Source: CAVXXB01 sp963765585 (GTDB taxonomy: Bacteria > Calditrichota > Calditrichia > JAJRVZ01). Taken from it: a stretch of DNA of 64,000 nucleotides. The notes beneath the pieces are model-generated. The model saw only the letters and a program-made list of their open reading frames with translations. It did not search any database and was not told where the DNA came from. Position numbers and translations under genes: made by a program. Where the stretch lies: the NCBI GenBank assembly GCA_963765585.1, contig CAVXXB010000012.1:558001-622000 (forward strand), read 5' to 3'. Shown here piece after piece: positions 18,037-26,428 of this stretch (its first letter is position 1; each line of letters starts with the position of its first letter).

Positions 18037-18120
18037 TGAAATAACAATAATGTTGAAAATTAGATAATTGGCAAAAATTAATCAAAGATATAAATAATAA
18101 AATGATTTTCGAGGTATTTT

Positions 18121-19053
18121 TTGAAAGCAATTAAAACGATTTTCATATTAAGTATACTTGTCGCATCCCTAACCGCAGATGAGAATGGCGGGTATGCCGG
18201 ATCATACCTGCGTATGGGGTTGGATGCCCGCGCGCAATCAATGGGAAACACCGGCATAGCCAGTCGGGTTAATGCCTATTCATCGTTTTATAATCCGGCG
18301 GCATTTGGTTTTATTGAGGACAAAATGGTGGGTTTGTCGCATAGTTTTTTGTCTCTGGACCGGAGATATAATTTTATCAGTTTTTCAATGAAAGTACCGC
18401 CCGCAGCCGGTTTTTCCATTAGTTGGATCGAGAGTGGTTATAGCAATTTGTATTCCTATAATTCGATCGGACAGAATACCGGGGAAATTAATCATTCGGC
18501 AAATGCAGTTTATTTTTCATTTGGTCGTAAAATTATCGATAATCTGTCAATCGGAATTTCAGTAAAAATTCTTTTTGAGTATATCAATGATGGCACCGAT
18601 GAGTTTGATTATAGTTCAAATGGCGTCGGTTTTGATTTTGGTGTAATTTACAGACTGCGCGATGACCTGACAGTTGCATGGCAGGTAAAGGATGTCAAGT
18701 CGCAACTGAAAGCGCAAACAGATAAAATATTTGAGCGCGGGGGTACAACTATCGATCCGTTTCCCGTTATTAGTAAAGTAGGGGCTTTGTACCGAACTCC
18801 GTTGACCTGGCTGAATGCTGCCTACGAATTCGAATGGAGTAACAGAGGCGCTAAAAAGCATCATTTTGGTCTTGAAGCCATTCACGGCAGAAATCTGGCC
18901 ATACGCGCCGGATTCAACGGCGAAGTGCTGACCTTTGGAGCGGGAATGGATTTTGATATGCTGGGGATTGTATCGTTAGTGGATTATGCATTTCTGCCTT
19001 CGGTTGTGGATGAAGGCAGCAGTCATATATTCTCATGGCAACTGGCGTTTTAA
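18121..19053 (+). CDS. PorV/PorQ-like outer-membrane beta-barrel protein (copy 1)
   Basis: 310 residues from a TTG start, signal peptide 'IFILSILVASLTA'. The mature start 'GGYAGSYLRMGLDARAQSMGNTG' and 'YNPAAFGFIEDKMVGLSHSF' are the hallmark of the PorV/PorQ (UPF0164-like) family: a short barrel that shuttles T9SS cargo or scaffolds the attachment complex. Alternating amphipathic strands continue to the terminal 'SHIFSWQLAF' with a C-terminal Phe. It follows the propeller protein by about 110 bases and precedes a second family member. Which T9SS role it plays (PorV shuttle, PorQ, or an unrelated channel) is not resolved. Confidence 0.85.
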   Translation: MKAIKTIFILSILVASLTADENGGYAGSYLRMGLDARAQSMGNTGIASRVNAYSSFYNPAAFGFIEDKMVGLSHSFLSLDRRYNFISFSMKVPPAAGFSISWIESGYSNLYSYNSIGQNTGEINHSANAVYFSFGRKIIDNLSIGISVKILFEYINDGTDEFDYSSNGVGFDFGVIYRLRDDLTVAWQVKDVKSQLKAQTDKIFERGGTTIDPFPVISKVGALYRTPLTWLNAAYEFEWSNRGAKKHHFGLEAIHGRNLAIRAGFNGEVLTFGAGMDFDMLGIVSLVDYAFLPSVVDEGSSHIFSWQLAF

Positions 19054-19073
19054 AATTTGGGATTAATGTTGTA

Positions 19074-19216
19074 ATGTCATTCTGTCCCGGAACGGGATCC
19101 TATGGATAGGAACCTTTTAGCCGAGAGCAAAAAATGTGAACAAAAAGTCCCTAAGTACCTGAGTCCCTGAGCAGGAATAAGATGTCATACTGTCCCGTTC
19201 CGGGACAGTATGACAT
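19074..19216. repeat. GTCAT hairpin family plus octamer array
   Basis: A degenerate copy near 19074-19099 (GTCATTCTGTCCCGGAACGG) is followed by four octamers at 19145-19176 (AAGTCCCT, AAGTACCT, GAGTCCCT, GAGCAGGA). A perfect 16-bp hairpin then occupies 19182-19216 (ATGTCATACTGTCCCG, loop TTC, complement). No T-run follows, so it is a repeat rather than a simple terminator. Confidence 0.8.
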
Positions 19217-19297
19217 GAGAGATACTAAGTTACGTCAAGATGATATGGAAATTTTTAATAAATATTCATTAAATATAATAAAACATTCAGGTGATAT

Positions 19298-19885
19298 ATG
19301 AAATTGATCTTAATAGTTCTTTTAATATCTATGGCTACAATATGCCTGGCACAAACCGGTGGACAAACTGGAATGTCATACATGAAAATAGGTGTAGACG
19401 CACGTGCGGCTGCTATGGGTGAAGCCTACACTTCAATGGCCAATGACGCAGCGGCGACCTACTGGAATCCGGCCGGTCTGGCGCTGGCAAAATCGAATTC
19501 TGTGGTGCTGATGCATAATTCCTGGATCCAGGGCATAAATCATGATTTTGCCGCTGTCCAGCTGTTTCAGGGAAAACACAATATAGCGATCTCATTAAAT
19601 ATGATGTTTGTCTCCGGTATTGAATTACGCGGCCCAACGGCCAGTGAAATACCTGATGGTGAAACCAGCGCCCATAATGTAAACCTAGGTCTGAGTTATG
19701 CGACCGATATTGGTAAGGAATGGAAAATTGGCGGCCAGTTAAAATACTTATATGAAAAATATTATCTGGAGTCCGCTGCCGGGATTGCATTTGACATAGG
19801 GGTCATCAAAGAAAACATACTGCCGGATTTATCATTTGGAGCGGTTATACAAAATAACGGTACGATGGGAACGCTTAAGAAATGA
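19298..19885 (+). CDS. PorV-like outer-membrane protein (copy 2), N-terminal fragment
   Basis: Signal peptide 'LILIVLLISMATICLA', then the family motif 'GMSYMKIGVDARAAAMGEAYTSMANDAAATYWNPAGLALA'. The 'WNPAGL' box and 'NHDFAAVQLF' are typical of PorV/UPF0164. The frame ends at 19885 because of an apparent extra A in CTTAAGAAATG (about 19875-19880). Removing it gives '..GTLRNESTELPLLFRTGVSYRLPW', continuous with the next entry. Adjacent to copy 1; the two may be paralogues serving different cargo. Confidence 0.83.
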   Translation: MKLILIVLLISMATICLAQTGGQTGMSYMKIGVDARAAAMGEAYTSMANDAAATYWNPAGLALAKSNSVVLMHNSWIQGINHDFAAVQLFQGKHNIAISLNMMFVSGIELRGPTASEIPDGETSAHNVNLGLSYATDIGKEWKIGGQLKYLYEKYYLESAAGIAFDIGVIKENILPDLSFGAVIQNNGTMGTLKK

Positions 19886-20204
19886 ATCTACAGAACTGCC
19901 GTTATTGTTCCGAACCGGTGTAAGTTATCGTTTGCCATGGAGTCTGCTTGAATACCGGCCTTTGGTTGCGGCTGACTTTTTGTATGTGAATAATGATGTA
20001 ACCCGGGTAGGATTGGGATTTGAAACTGCTATTATCGGTAACCTGGATCTCCGCGCCGGTTATATTCTGGGTAGTGAAAGTCTTGGATTAACCGCAGGTT
20101 TAGGTGTACGGTATGGTATCTTTAATATTGCTTACGCATTTGTGCCATTGGATTATGATCTGGGTAACTCACACCGCTTCTCACTGGCTATTGGGTTTAA
20201 TTGA
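19836..20204 (+). CDS. PorV-like outer-membrane protein (copy 2), C-terminal fragment
   Basis: Continues copy 2; genuine coding in this frame begins near 19878 ('RNESTELPLLFRTGVSYRLPW'). The strands 'LRAGYILGSESLGLTAGLGVRYG' and 'NIAYAFVPLDYDLGNSHRFSL' match the C-terminal barrel of this family, with the recurrent '..DLGNSHRFSL.. GF' ending. The reunited protein would be about 300 residues, the normal family length. Confidence 0.8.
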   Translation: MERLYKITVRWERLRNESTELPLLFRTGVSYRLPWSLLEYRPLVAADFLYVNNDVTRVGLGFETAIIGNLDLRAGYILGSESLGLTAGLGVRYGIFNIAYAFVPLDYDLGNSHRFSLAIGFN

Positions 20205-20285
20205 TCCACACACCGGTAAGTCATCATGAAAGGAACTTTTACCCGAACTACAAATTTATCTTCAATGTTAAACAGCTAAAAATGA

Positions 20286-20358
20286 ACCGCAGAGTTCGCT
20301 GAGAAGACAGAGAGTACGCAGAGGAAAAATAGATATTTATCTCTGCGATCTTTGCGGT
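20286..20358. repeat. Period-9 element with inverted arms, ACCGCAGAG type
   Basis: Four nonamers in register at 20286-20321 (ACCGCAGAG, TTCGCTGAG, AAGACAGAG, AGTACGCAG), then, after a 19-base AT-rich middle, two opposite-sense nonamers CTCTGCGAT and CTTTGCGGT at 20341-20358. The arms are complementary (ACCGCAGAG / CTTTGCGGT). Same family as 63922-63996. Confidence 0.8.
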
Positions 20359-20405
20359 AAAATATTATCTTATCCCTGCCCATATATTCCCCAAATAACC
20401 ACATT

Positions 20406-20440
20406 TTGCAACATATGTGCTAATAATTGCAACATATGTG
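20406..20440. promoter_or_regulatory. Direct repeat TTGCAACATATGTG x2, candidate operator
   Basis: Two identical 14-mers start at 20406 and 20427, 21 bp apart (two helical turns), each with an internal CATATG palindrome. An inverted ATGTTGCA lies near 20754, upstream of the GNAT gene. The spacing suggests a protein-binding site; no regulator is identifiable. Confidence 0.4.
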
Positions 20441-20605
20441 ATAGACATCCCCATAATTTTCTTTTTATATTTCAATTGTAGTACTTAACACAACAATAAA
20501 ACTGAATCTACCATTTATGTTTATCCTGGAAAACCGGCTCAAATATTTGGGAATTTAAACAAATTTAATCACCTGTCTATGGATTGATCCTCCGTTAGCA
20601 CAGGG

Positions 20606-20640
20606 ACCCCTCTGAATAATTTGGCTGTTCAGAGGGGTTT
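20606..20640 (+). terminator. Hairpin ACCCCTCTGAA / TTCAGAGGGGT
   Basis: A perfect 11-bp stem with an 11-base loop, followed by TTATAATTATT. It lies 400 bases after the nearest stop codon, so it either ends a long 3' untranslated region or a small RNA arising within 20440-20600, where no reading frame exists. Confidence 0.6.
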
Positions 20641-20670
20641 ATAATTATTAGAAGTGAGTGACGTAAAATA

Positions 20671-20698
20671 ATCTCTAAACTCTAATTCCTAATTTTCA
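20671..20698. repeat. Four-unit heptamer array (ATCTCTA type)
   Basis: ATCTCTA, AACTCTA, ATTCCTA, ATTTTCA in one 7-bp register. The rest of 20205-20833 (nonamers, direct repeat, terminator) is listed separately; otherwise the gap is AT-rich without a gene. Confidence 0.6.
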
Positions 20699-20833
20699 TT
20701 GAAATCATCCCGGTTTTCTAAAATTTCTAAAATTCAGGGAATATTTTTTAAAAATGTTGCATAGATCACAGAAAAAATAACAAACTATTTTGTAAATTAG
20801 CATATAACACATCTTTCACATCAAAGAAATAAA

Positions 20834-21283
20834 ATGATACTCGAACTTAAAGAAAAAGACCAGATTCAAACCAATGAAGAACGGGAATCCTGGTTAAGTG
20901 ATCCTCTGGTTCAACAGTATGTCGAATTGCGTGACGTGGGTAGTGTAAGGAATGATGAGGATTACGGGTCGCTTACCAATTTTAACCGTTATTATGAAAT
21001 CTATAATCACGACCATCATGTGGGTGATATCAAAGTGTTTTATGAAACCGAGGATGATATCTTTTATAAACGCGCTCAAATCCTGATGGTTGTCGGAGAC
21101 CGAAACAAGGGAATCGGAACTGAAGCACTGAAAATATTGATGGACAAAATGAAGGATATCTATCAAAGTGCGTATTGTGTAATCCAAAAATCCAATATTG
21201 CCAGTCTGAAAATCCTAAAGCGCAATAATTTTCATGTTGATAAAATGGATGACCAAACGATTCTGTTGTCCCGGGAATTTTAA
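20834..21283 (+). CDS. GNAT-family N-acetyltransferase
   Basis: 149 residues. The acetyl-CoA binding core is visible: 'AQILMVVGDRNKGIGTEALKILMDKM' (motif A, pattern R/Q-x-x-G-x-G/A as RNKGIG) and 'YCVIQKSNIASLKILKRNNFHV' (motif B, N-x-x-S-x-x-x-x-x-x-x-x-F). These fit the RimJ/RimL-like branch of GNAT enzymes. The substrate cannot be deduced. It stands alone between long intergenic regions, with an inverted TGTTGCA motif in its upstream region that matches the direct repeat at 20406. Confidence 0.85.
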   Translation: MILELKEKDQIQTNEERESWLSDPLVQQYVELRDVGSVRNDEDYGSLTNFNRYYEIYNHDHHVGDIKVFYETEDDIFYKRAQILMVVGDRNKGIGTEALKILMDKMKDIYQSAYCVIQKSNIASLKILKRNNFHVDKMDDQTILLSREF

Positions 21284-21529
21284 ACATATATCTGCCCGTC
21301 TGAATCTGCGAAATTAATTTATAATTTTTCCCTGCACTGTTTTTATGCTAAATTCACTGCTCAGAAACTCCTGGAAATTGTAATTGTCACTCTGAATTTA
21401 TTTCAGGTTCCATTTTTAAATTCTGAACTATTTCTATCATGATAGCAAGTCATGATTCATAATAACATTTAAAAGATTTTATATTTTACAGAGATTTCTT
21501 TCTGTCTAAATTGTTTTTGAAGAATCCCT

Positions 21530-22369
21530 ATGATAAAATTAAATGCAAATGCAAAAATCAATCTGACACTTGCGGTAAGATACAAACGGGAGGATGGGTT
21601 TCATGAAATCGAATCTATTTTTCAGGAGATTGATCTGTGCGATGAATTGCAGCTCACAAAGAATAACCGTATGTCTCTTGAAACAGATTCCTCTCTGATT
21701 CCAACCGATCAAAATAATATCTGCTTTAAAGCGGCTCAATCCATCTGCAAGAAATATAAAATCCCCGGTATACACATTCTGTTAAAAAAAAACATACCTG
21801 TGGGGGCCGGTCTGGGTGGCGGAAGCAGTAACGCCGCCGCCGTATTGAGTGGTATTAAAAAATTATATAATCTGAATATTAATAGTTCAGAATTATTAGA
21901 ATTGGCTGCGCAGCTGGGCTCTGACGTTCCATTCTTCATCGATGGCGGTACATCATATGTCACCGGACGTGGAGAAATTCTGAAACCAATTAAAATGAAT
22001 CTGAATTATTCCATTTTACTCGTTTTTCCTGGTCAACCGGTTTCAACTGCCTGGGCTTATAAAAACTTGAATTTGGCATTGACAAAAAATGATTCTGTTA
22101 ATAAATTAATAGGCTTTAAGTTTCAGAGCCTAAATCCTGCTGATTTTAGGTCTGAATATTATAATGATTTTGAAAATTCGGTTTTTAAGGCCTATCCATC
22201 TTTAGCCAGGATTAAGCAATCACTCTATGATCAAGGCGCTGAGTATGCCGCAATGAGTGGTAGCGGCTCAACAATGTTTGGGATCTTTAGATCAAAGGAT
22301 CAGGCAGAAGAGGCCAACCGTTTAATGGGTGATAAATATAATTTAAAATTAGCACGCCCGATCGGTTGA
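21530..22369 (+). CDS. ispE: 4-diphosphocytidyl-2-C-methyl-D-erythritol kinase IspE
   Basis: 279 residues. IspE phosphorylates CDP-methylerythritol in the non-mevalonate isoprenoid pathway. The GHMP-kinase hallmarks are present: N-terminal 'NAKINLTLAVRYKREDGFHEIES', the ATP-binding 'PVGAGLGGGSSNAAAVL' (about 90-106) and the C-terminal 'AAMSGSGSTMFGIF' (about 240-253). Length is normal. The ispE / tRNA / rplY / pth order is a familiar housekeeping arrangement. tRNA-Gln starts 20 bases after the stop and is probably co-transcribed. Confidence 0.96.
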   Translation: MIKLNANAKINLTLAVRYKREDGFHEIESIFQEIDLCDELQLTKNNRMSLETDSSLIPTDQNNICFKAAQSICKKYKIPGIHILLKKNIPVGAGLGGGSSNAAAVLSGIKKLYNLNINSSELLELAAQLGSDVPFFIDGGTSYVTGRGEILKPIKMNLNYSILLVFPGQPVSTAWAYKNLNLALTKNDSVNKLIGFKFQSLNPADFRSEYYNDFENSVFKAYPSLARIKQSLYDQGAEYAAMSGSGSTMFGIFRSKDQAEEANRLMGDKYNLKLARPIG

Positions 22370-22389
22370 TTGTTTAATTGTTTTTTTAT

Positions 22390-22465
22390 TGGGGCGTAGC
22401 CAAGTGGTAAGGCACCGGGTTTTGGTCCCGGCACTGCGTAGGTTCGAATCCTACCGCCCCAGCCA
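22390..22465 (+). tRNA. tRNA-Gln (anticodon TTG)
   Basis: Full cloverleaf: acceptor TGGGGCG / CGCCCCA, D-loop AGCCAAGTGGTAAGGC, anticodon stem CCGGG-CCCGG with loop TTTTGGT (TTG at 34-36), T-loop GGTTCGAATCC, discriminator G and encoded CCA. Located between ispE and rplY. Confidence 0.97.
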
Positions 22466-22494
22466 TATTAATTTGAAGATTTAGGAGTAAATCA

Positions 22495-23163
22495 ATGAGC
22501 GAGCTTCATATAAAAGCAACAAAGAGAGAATCAGTTGGTAAAAGTCATGCAAGGCGTCTGCGGCGTACAGGGGAAATCCCATGCATTCTTTATGGTGTTG
22601 AGCAGGATAGTGTTAGTCTGTCCGTATCACGCCGGGAATTTGAAAAATTGCTCACGGAAACCAGGTCGGTGTTTGTGGTTGATATTGATAATACCGAGCA
22701 GCGCACCGTGGTGAAGGATATTCAATATCATCCTGTAAAGGGAACCATGATTCATGTAGACCTGATGCGGATAAAAGCCGGACAGGAAATCAATGTTTCT
22801 ATTCCGTTGAAGTTTACCGGTACAGCTGAGGGTGAAAAAGAGGGTGGAGTTTTCCAGGAAATAAGATCAGAACTGGAAATTACCTGTTTACCAAAATATT
22901 TAATTGATAACCTGGAAATTGACATTTCAGCATTGAATATCGGTGATTCACTGAGAGTGAGTGACCTGAATTTTGAACATATTACGATAAAAGCCGATGA
23001 ATCTACTGTGATCTGTGCAGTAGCTATTCCACGTAAGATTGAAGAAGAAGAGCCTGAGGAAGGCGAACTCGATGAATTCGAGGAAGAAGATGCCGAGCCA
23101 GAAGTTATTGGCGCCAAGAAGAAGGAAGACGGCGAAGAGGCCGAGGAAAAATCAGAGGAATAA
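22495..23163 (+). CDS. rplY: Large-subunit ribosomal protein L25/Ctc (TL5 type)
   Basis: 222 residues: N-terminal 5S-rRNA-binding L25 domain ('ESVGKSHARRLRRTGEIPCILYG', 'FVVDIDNTEQRTVVKDIQYHPVKG') and the C-terminal TL5/CTC beta domain ('INVSIPLKFTGTAEGEKEGGV', 'NLEIDISALNIGDSLRVSDL'). The tail after residue ~182 is extremely acidic (runs of E) followed by KKKED, a common feature of Ctc proteins. It forms a tight pair with pth, 9 bases downstream. Confidence 0.96.
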   Translation: MSELHIKATKRESVGKSHARRLRRTGEIPCILYGVEQDSVSLSVSRREFEKLLTETRSVFVVDIDNTEQRTVVKDIQYHPVKGTMIHVDLMRIKAGQEINVSIPLKFTGTAEGEKEGGVFQEIRSELEITCLPKYLIDNLEIDISALNIGDSLRVSDLNFEHITIKADESTVICAVAIPRKIEEEEPEEGELDEFEEEDAEPEVIGAKKKEDGEEAEEKSEE

Positions 23164-23172
23164 TTCAACAAC

Positions 23173-23751
23173 GTGCGTGCCATCTTTGGGTTGGGTAATC
23201 CCGGAAGGAAATATCAAAACACCCGGCATAATATCGGCTATATTATTTTAGATTATTTGTCTGAATTTTATAATGTCCCCTTTAAAGCAGGTAAAGGGGA
23301 TTATTATTATACGGAAGTTACCCTTCATGGCACACGGGTGATGTTGATAAAACCAACCACCTATATGAACAGAAGTGGTGATGCGGTTAGACATGTTTTG
23401 GGATATTTTCCGGTTTTTGAGCAAGACATATTAGTTGTGTATGATGATTTCAATCTGCCTTACGGAACAATCAGGTTTAAACCGCAGGGCAGTGATGGTG
23501 GCCATAATGGGATTCGATCCATTATCTATCAGTTACATAGTGATTCATTTGACCGTTTGAGATTTGGTATAGGTGATGATTTTCATGAAGCAGTAAAACA
23601 TGTCTTATCCGTGTTTTCTTCAAGTGAAAAGGACGATTTAAATAAATTGGTTGAAATTTCCCGTAAGGGAATAGAATCATGGATTGTGAATGGAATTGAT
23701 GATACAATGAATAATTATAATAGATCATATTTGGAACAAAATGAAAACTAG
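23173..23751 (+). CDS. pth: Peptidyl-tRNA hydrolase
   Basis: 192 residues from a GTG start. Pth releases peptides from prematurely dissociated peptidyl-tRNA. Signature 'FGLGNPGRKYQNTRHNIGY' contains the catalytic His (His20) and Asn; 'KPTTYMNRSGDAV' and 'VYDDFNLPYGTIRFKPQGSDGGHNGIRSI' carry the conserved Asp and Asn residues of the active cleft. The GTG is preferred because the family protein begins exactly here. The rplY-pth pairing is widespread; the next gene, hppA, begins 12 bases after the stop. Confidence 0.96.
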   Translation: MRAIFGLGNPGRKYQNTRHNIGYIILDYLSEFYNVPFKAGKGDYYYTEVTLHGTRVMLIKPTTYMNRSGDAVRHVLGYFPVFEQDILVVYDDFNLPYGTIRFKPQGSDGGHNGIRSIIYQLHSDSFDRLRFGIGDDFHEAVKHVLSVFSSSEKDDLNKLVEISRKGIESWIVNGIDDTMNNYNRSYLEQNEN

Positions 23752-23763
23752 TCTGAGGGTAGC

Positions 23764-25818
23764 ATGGAAAACTACATAATTTACACGGTACTGGGAAGCG
23801 GAGTCTTGGCTTTGATTTATGCGTTCTGGAAATCAACCTGGATTGCCAAACAGGATCCCGGAAATGAGCGCATGCAGGAAATTGGCACAGCAGTCCGCGA
23901 AGGCGCCATGGCGTTTCTATCCCGGGAATACAAGGTCCTATCTGTATTTGTAGTGGCAGTGGCCCTATTACTGTTTTTTGCCAATCAGTCGCAGGGTACC
24001 GGTTTGGTAGCTCTCTCATTTGTTGTCGGCGCCTTATGTAGCGGACTTGCAGGATTCTTTGGTATGCGGGTTGCCACTTTGGCCAACACCAGAACGACAC
24101 AGGCCGCGCGAACCAGTCTGAACAAGGCACTGAATGTTGCATTTAATGGCGGTTCGGTCATGGGAATGAGCGTGGTAGGACTTGGAGTTATCGGAATTTC
24201 AGTTCTTTTTTATGCCTATGGCGGACTTGAGCAGAACGCACCGCTGCCGATGGTAATGACACTGGTTTCTGGATTTGCCATGGGTGCTTCATCCATCGCA
24301 CTATTTGCTCGTGTGGGGGGTGGTATTTATACTAAGGCCGCAGATGTTGGGGCCGATCTGGTTGGTAAAGTGGAAGCAGGAATTCCGGAAGATGATCCGA
24401 GAAATCCGGCTACAATTGCAGACAATGTGGGTGATAATGTGGGTGATGTTGCCGGCATGGGGGCTGATTTATTTGAGTCTTATGTAGGATCTATTATCGG
24501 TGCCATGGTTCTGGCTGCTTCTGCCGGTTATGCTAATCTGGTAATGCTGCCATTGATGCTTGCCGGAGCAGGTATTCTGGTATCAATTGTTGGAACATTA
24601 TTTGTTCGGACCAAAGAAGGCGGTAATCCGCAAGCGGCATTAAATTTTGGAATTTTCGGAGCCGGTGGCTTAATGGTGATAGTAAGTTATTTTTTAATAT
24701 CATCCTATGTAACAAGTACGGTTACGCTATCAGGAATCTCGGTAAGTGGTTTTGATATTTTTATGGCTACAATTGCTGGTCTTTTCGCTGGTATTGTTAT
24801 AGGACTTTTGACAGAATATTATACAGCAGAATCCAAATCTCCGACCCATCGAATTGCCAAAGCCAGCGAAACAGGTGCGGCGACCAATATTATCTCAGGT
24901 TTGGCTAATGGCATGTTCTCAACTTTGTGGCCGGTTCTGGCGATTGCACTTGCGATCATTGTTTCTTACCACTTTGCAGGATTATATGGGATCGCAATTG
25001 CTGCCCTGGGTATGCTATCCACAACTGGTATTCAACTGGCTGTTGATGCATACGGACCGATTGCAGACAATGCCGGTGGGTGTGCCGAAATGGCCGAACT
25101 GCCGCCGGAAGTACGTGAGCGGACTGATAAACTGGATGCTGTTGGCAATACCACCGCTGCCATAGGGAAAGGTTTCGCGATTGGTTCAGCTGCGTTGACT
25201 GCCTTGGCACTGTTCGCTGCATTTCGTGAAACCGTAGCGAAGTCACTTGGTATCGATAGTTTAACACTCGATATAAATGATCCTAAAGTAATGGCCGGTC
25301 TTTTTATCGGCGGAACCCTGCCGTTTGTATTTTCGTCTTTTGCAATGAAGGCGGTTGGCGAGGCTGCATTTGATATGATTGAAGAAGTGCGCCGGCAGTT
25401 TCGCGAGATTAAAGGTCTGCTGGAAGGTACGGCCCGTGCCGATTACGCCCGTTGTGTGGATATTGCGACCGCTGCTGCAATTAGAAAGATGATTGCGCCC
25501 GGTTTATTGGCTGTGTTAACCCCTGTGTTTTTTGGTCTGGTCTTGCACGAACCCGAAATGCTTGGTGGTTTGCTGGCCGGGGTTACGGTAACCGGCGTTC
25601 TTATGGCAATATTTATGGCAAATGCCGGTGGTTCATGGGATAATGCCAAAAAATATATTGAGGGTGGCGCACATGGCGGCAAGGGTTCAGATGCCCACAA
25701 GGCCGCTGTGGTCGGCGATACTGTGGGTGATCCGTTTAAAGATACCGCCGGACCGTCGATTAATATTTTAATTAAATTGATGTCAGTGGTGTCTCTGGTA
25801 ATTGCACCGTTGATGTGA
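23764..25818 (+). CDS. hppA: Membrane-bound ion-pumping pyrophosphatase (K+-dependent type)
   Basis: 684 residues with about 16 membrane segments. This enzyme couples hydrolysis of pyrophosphate to H+ or Na+ pumping. Substrate-binding motifs are present: 'GGGIYTKAADVGADLVGKVEAGIPEDDPRNPATIADNVGDNVGD' region (about 180-225), 'DAYGPIADNAGG' (about 425-436) and the C-terminal 'GDTVGDPFKDTAGPSINILIKL'. At the position separating K+-dependent from K+-independent enzymes this one reads GNTTAAIGKG (Ala rather than Lys), indicating K+ dependence by established rule. Pumped ion not determined. Preceded closely by pth. Confidence 0.95.
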   Translation: MENYIIYTVLGSGVLALIYAFWKSTWIAKQDPGNERMQEIGTAVREGAMAFLSREYKVLSVFVVAVALLLFFANQSQGTGLVALSFVVGALCSGLAGFFGMRVATLANTRTTQAARTSLNKALNVAFNGGSVMGMSVVGLGVIGISVLFYAYGGLEQNAPLPMVMTLVSGFAMGASSIALFARVGGGIYTKAADVGADLVGKVEAGIPEDDPRNPATIADNVGDNVGDVAGMGADLFESYVGSIIGAMVLAASAGYANLVMLPLMLAGAGILVSIVGTLFVRTKEGGNPQAALNFGIFGAGGLMVIVSYFLISSYVTSTVTLSGISVSGFDIFMATIAGLFAGIVIGLLTEYYTAESKSPTHRIAKASETGAATNIISGLANGMFSTLWPVLAIALAIIVSYHFAGLYGIAIAALGMLSTTGIQLAVDAYGPIADNAGGCAEMAELPPEVRERTDKLDAVGNTTAAIGKGFAIGSAALTALALFAAFRETVAKSLGIDSLTLDINDPKVMAGLFIGGTLPFVFSSFAMKAVGEAAFDMIEEVRRQFREIKGLLEGTARADYARCVDIATAAAIRKMIAPGLLAVLTPVFFGLVLHEPEMLGGLLAGVTVTGVLMAIFMANAGGSWDNAKKYIEGGAHGGKGSDAHKAAVVGDTVGDPFKDTAGPSINILIKLMSVVSLVIAPLM

Positions 25819-25875
25819 TTAAAAGGGAAATAGGCCAAAAGGAAAATCGGATAATAGAATAAATGGTTTTTGAAG

Positions 25876-25907
25876 TGCTTAGGGACTAAGGGACTTAGGT
25901 GCTAAGG
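25876..25907. repeat. Octamer array (NACTTAGG type)
   Basis: TGCTTAGG, GACTAAGG, GACTTAGG, TGCTAAGG in exact 8-bp register between hppA and rpsF. The array at 19145 is the same octamer family in the opposite orientation. Confidence 0.75.
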
Positions 25908-26002
25908 AACTTTTTTGAAGTAAATAATAGTTAATTAACTAAATAACAATCCTTTTCCATGACAAAGAGCATGGAAACGTTAGACCAAAGGAGAACATTT
26001 GT

Positions 26003-26428
26003 ATGACAATGTACGAAACAATATTTATCCTGGATAGTCTCCTGACTCCGGAAGAGATCGATAAGATGATCGACCGGGTCAAAGAGGTCATCGAAAGCAA
26101 TGGTGGTAAAATGCTGACGGTGGACAAGTGGGGAAAGCGGAGACTTGCCTTTGAAATTCAGAAAAAACAGTATGGATTTTATGTGGCAATCGAATTTGAA
26201 GCGGAAGGAAATTTACCTCTTGTGCTTCAGAACGAGTATAATTATAATGATAAGGTTCTGCGTTACCTGACTTACCGCTATACTAAAAATAAACTTAAAG
26301 CGCGTGAGAAAGAACAGGAAATAAAAAAATCTGCTCCGGAAGGCCTTAAAATTGATGATGAAGTTGCGGCCACACCAGTAGAGAAGAAAGAAGATGTAAC
26401 ACCGGTAGAGGAGGTAAAAAATGCGTAG
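26003..26428 (+). CDS. rpsF: Small-subunit ribosomal protein S6
   Basis: 141 residues: S6 core 'MYETIFILDSLLTPEEIDKMIDRVKEVI', 'WGKRRLAFEIQKKQYGFYVAIEFEA', 'LRYLTYRY', then a charged C-terminal extension (about 100-141) of the type common in this phylum group. A strong AAAGGAGAA precedes the ATG. First gene of the classic rpsF-rpsR-rplI operon; the stop overlaps rpsR by 8 bases. No ssb is inserted between rpsF and rpsR. Confidence 0.97.
   Translation: MTMYETIFILDSLLTPEEIDKMIDRVKEVIESNGGKMLTVDKWGKRRLAFEIQKKQYGFYVAIEFEAEGNLPLVLQNEYNYNDKVLRYLTYRYTKNKLKAREKEQEIKKSAPEGLKIDDEVAATPVEKKEDVTPVEEVKNA

Noticed and set aside
22752..23183. 143-codon minus-strand frame with Ser-rich sequence
   Set aside because: Mirror of the acidic tail of rplY (GAA/GAG codons read backwards as Ser/Phe); no independent support.
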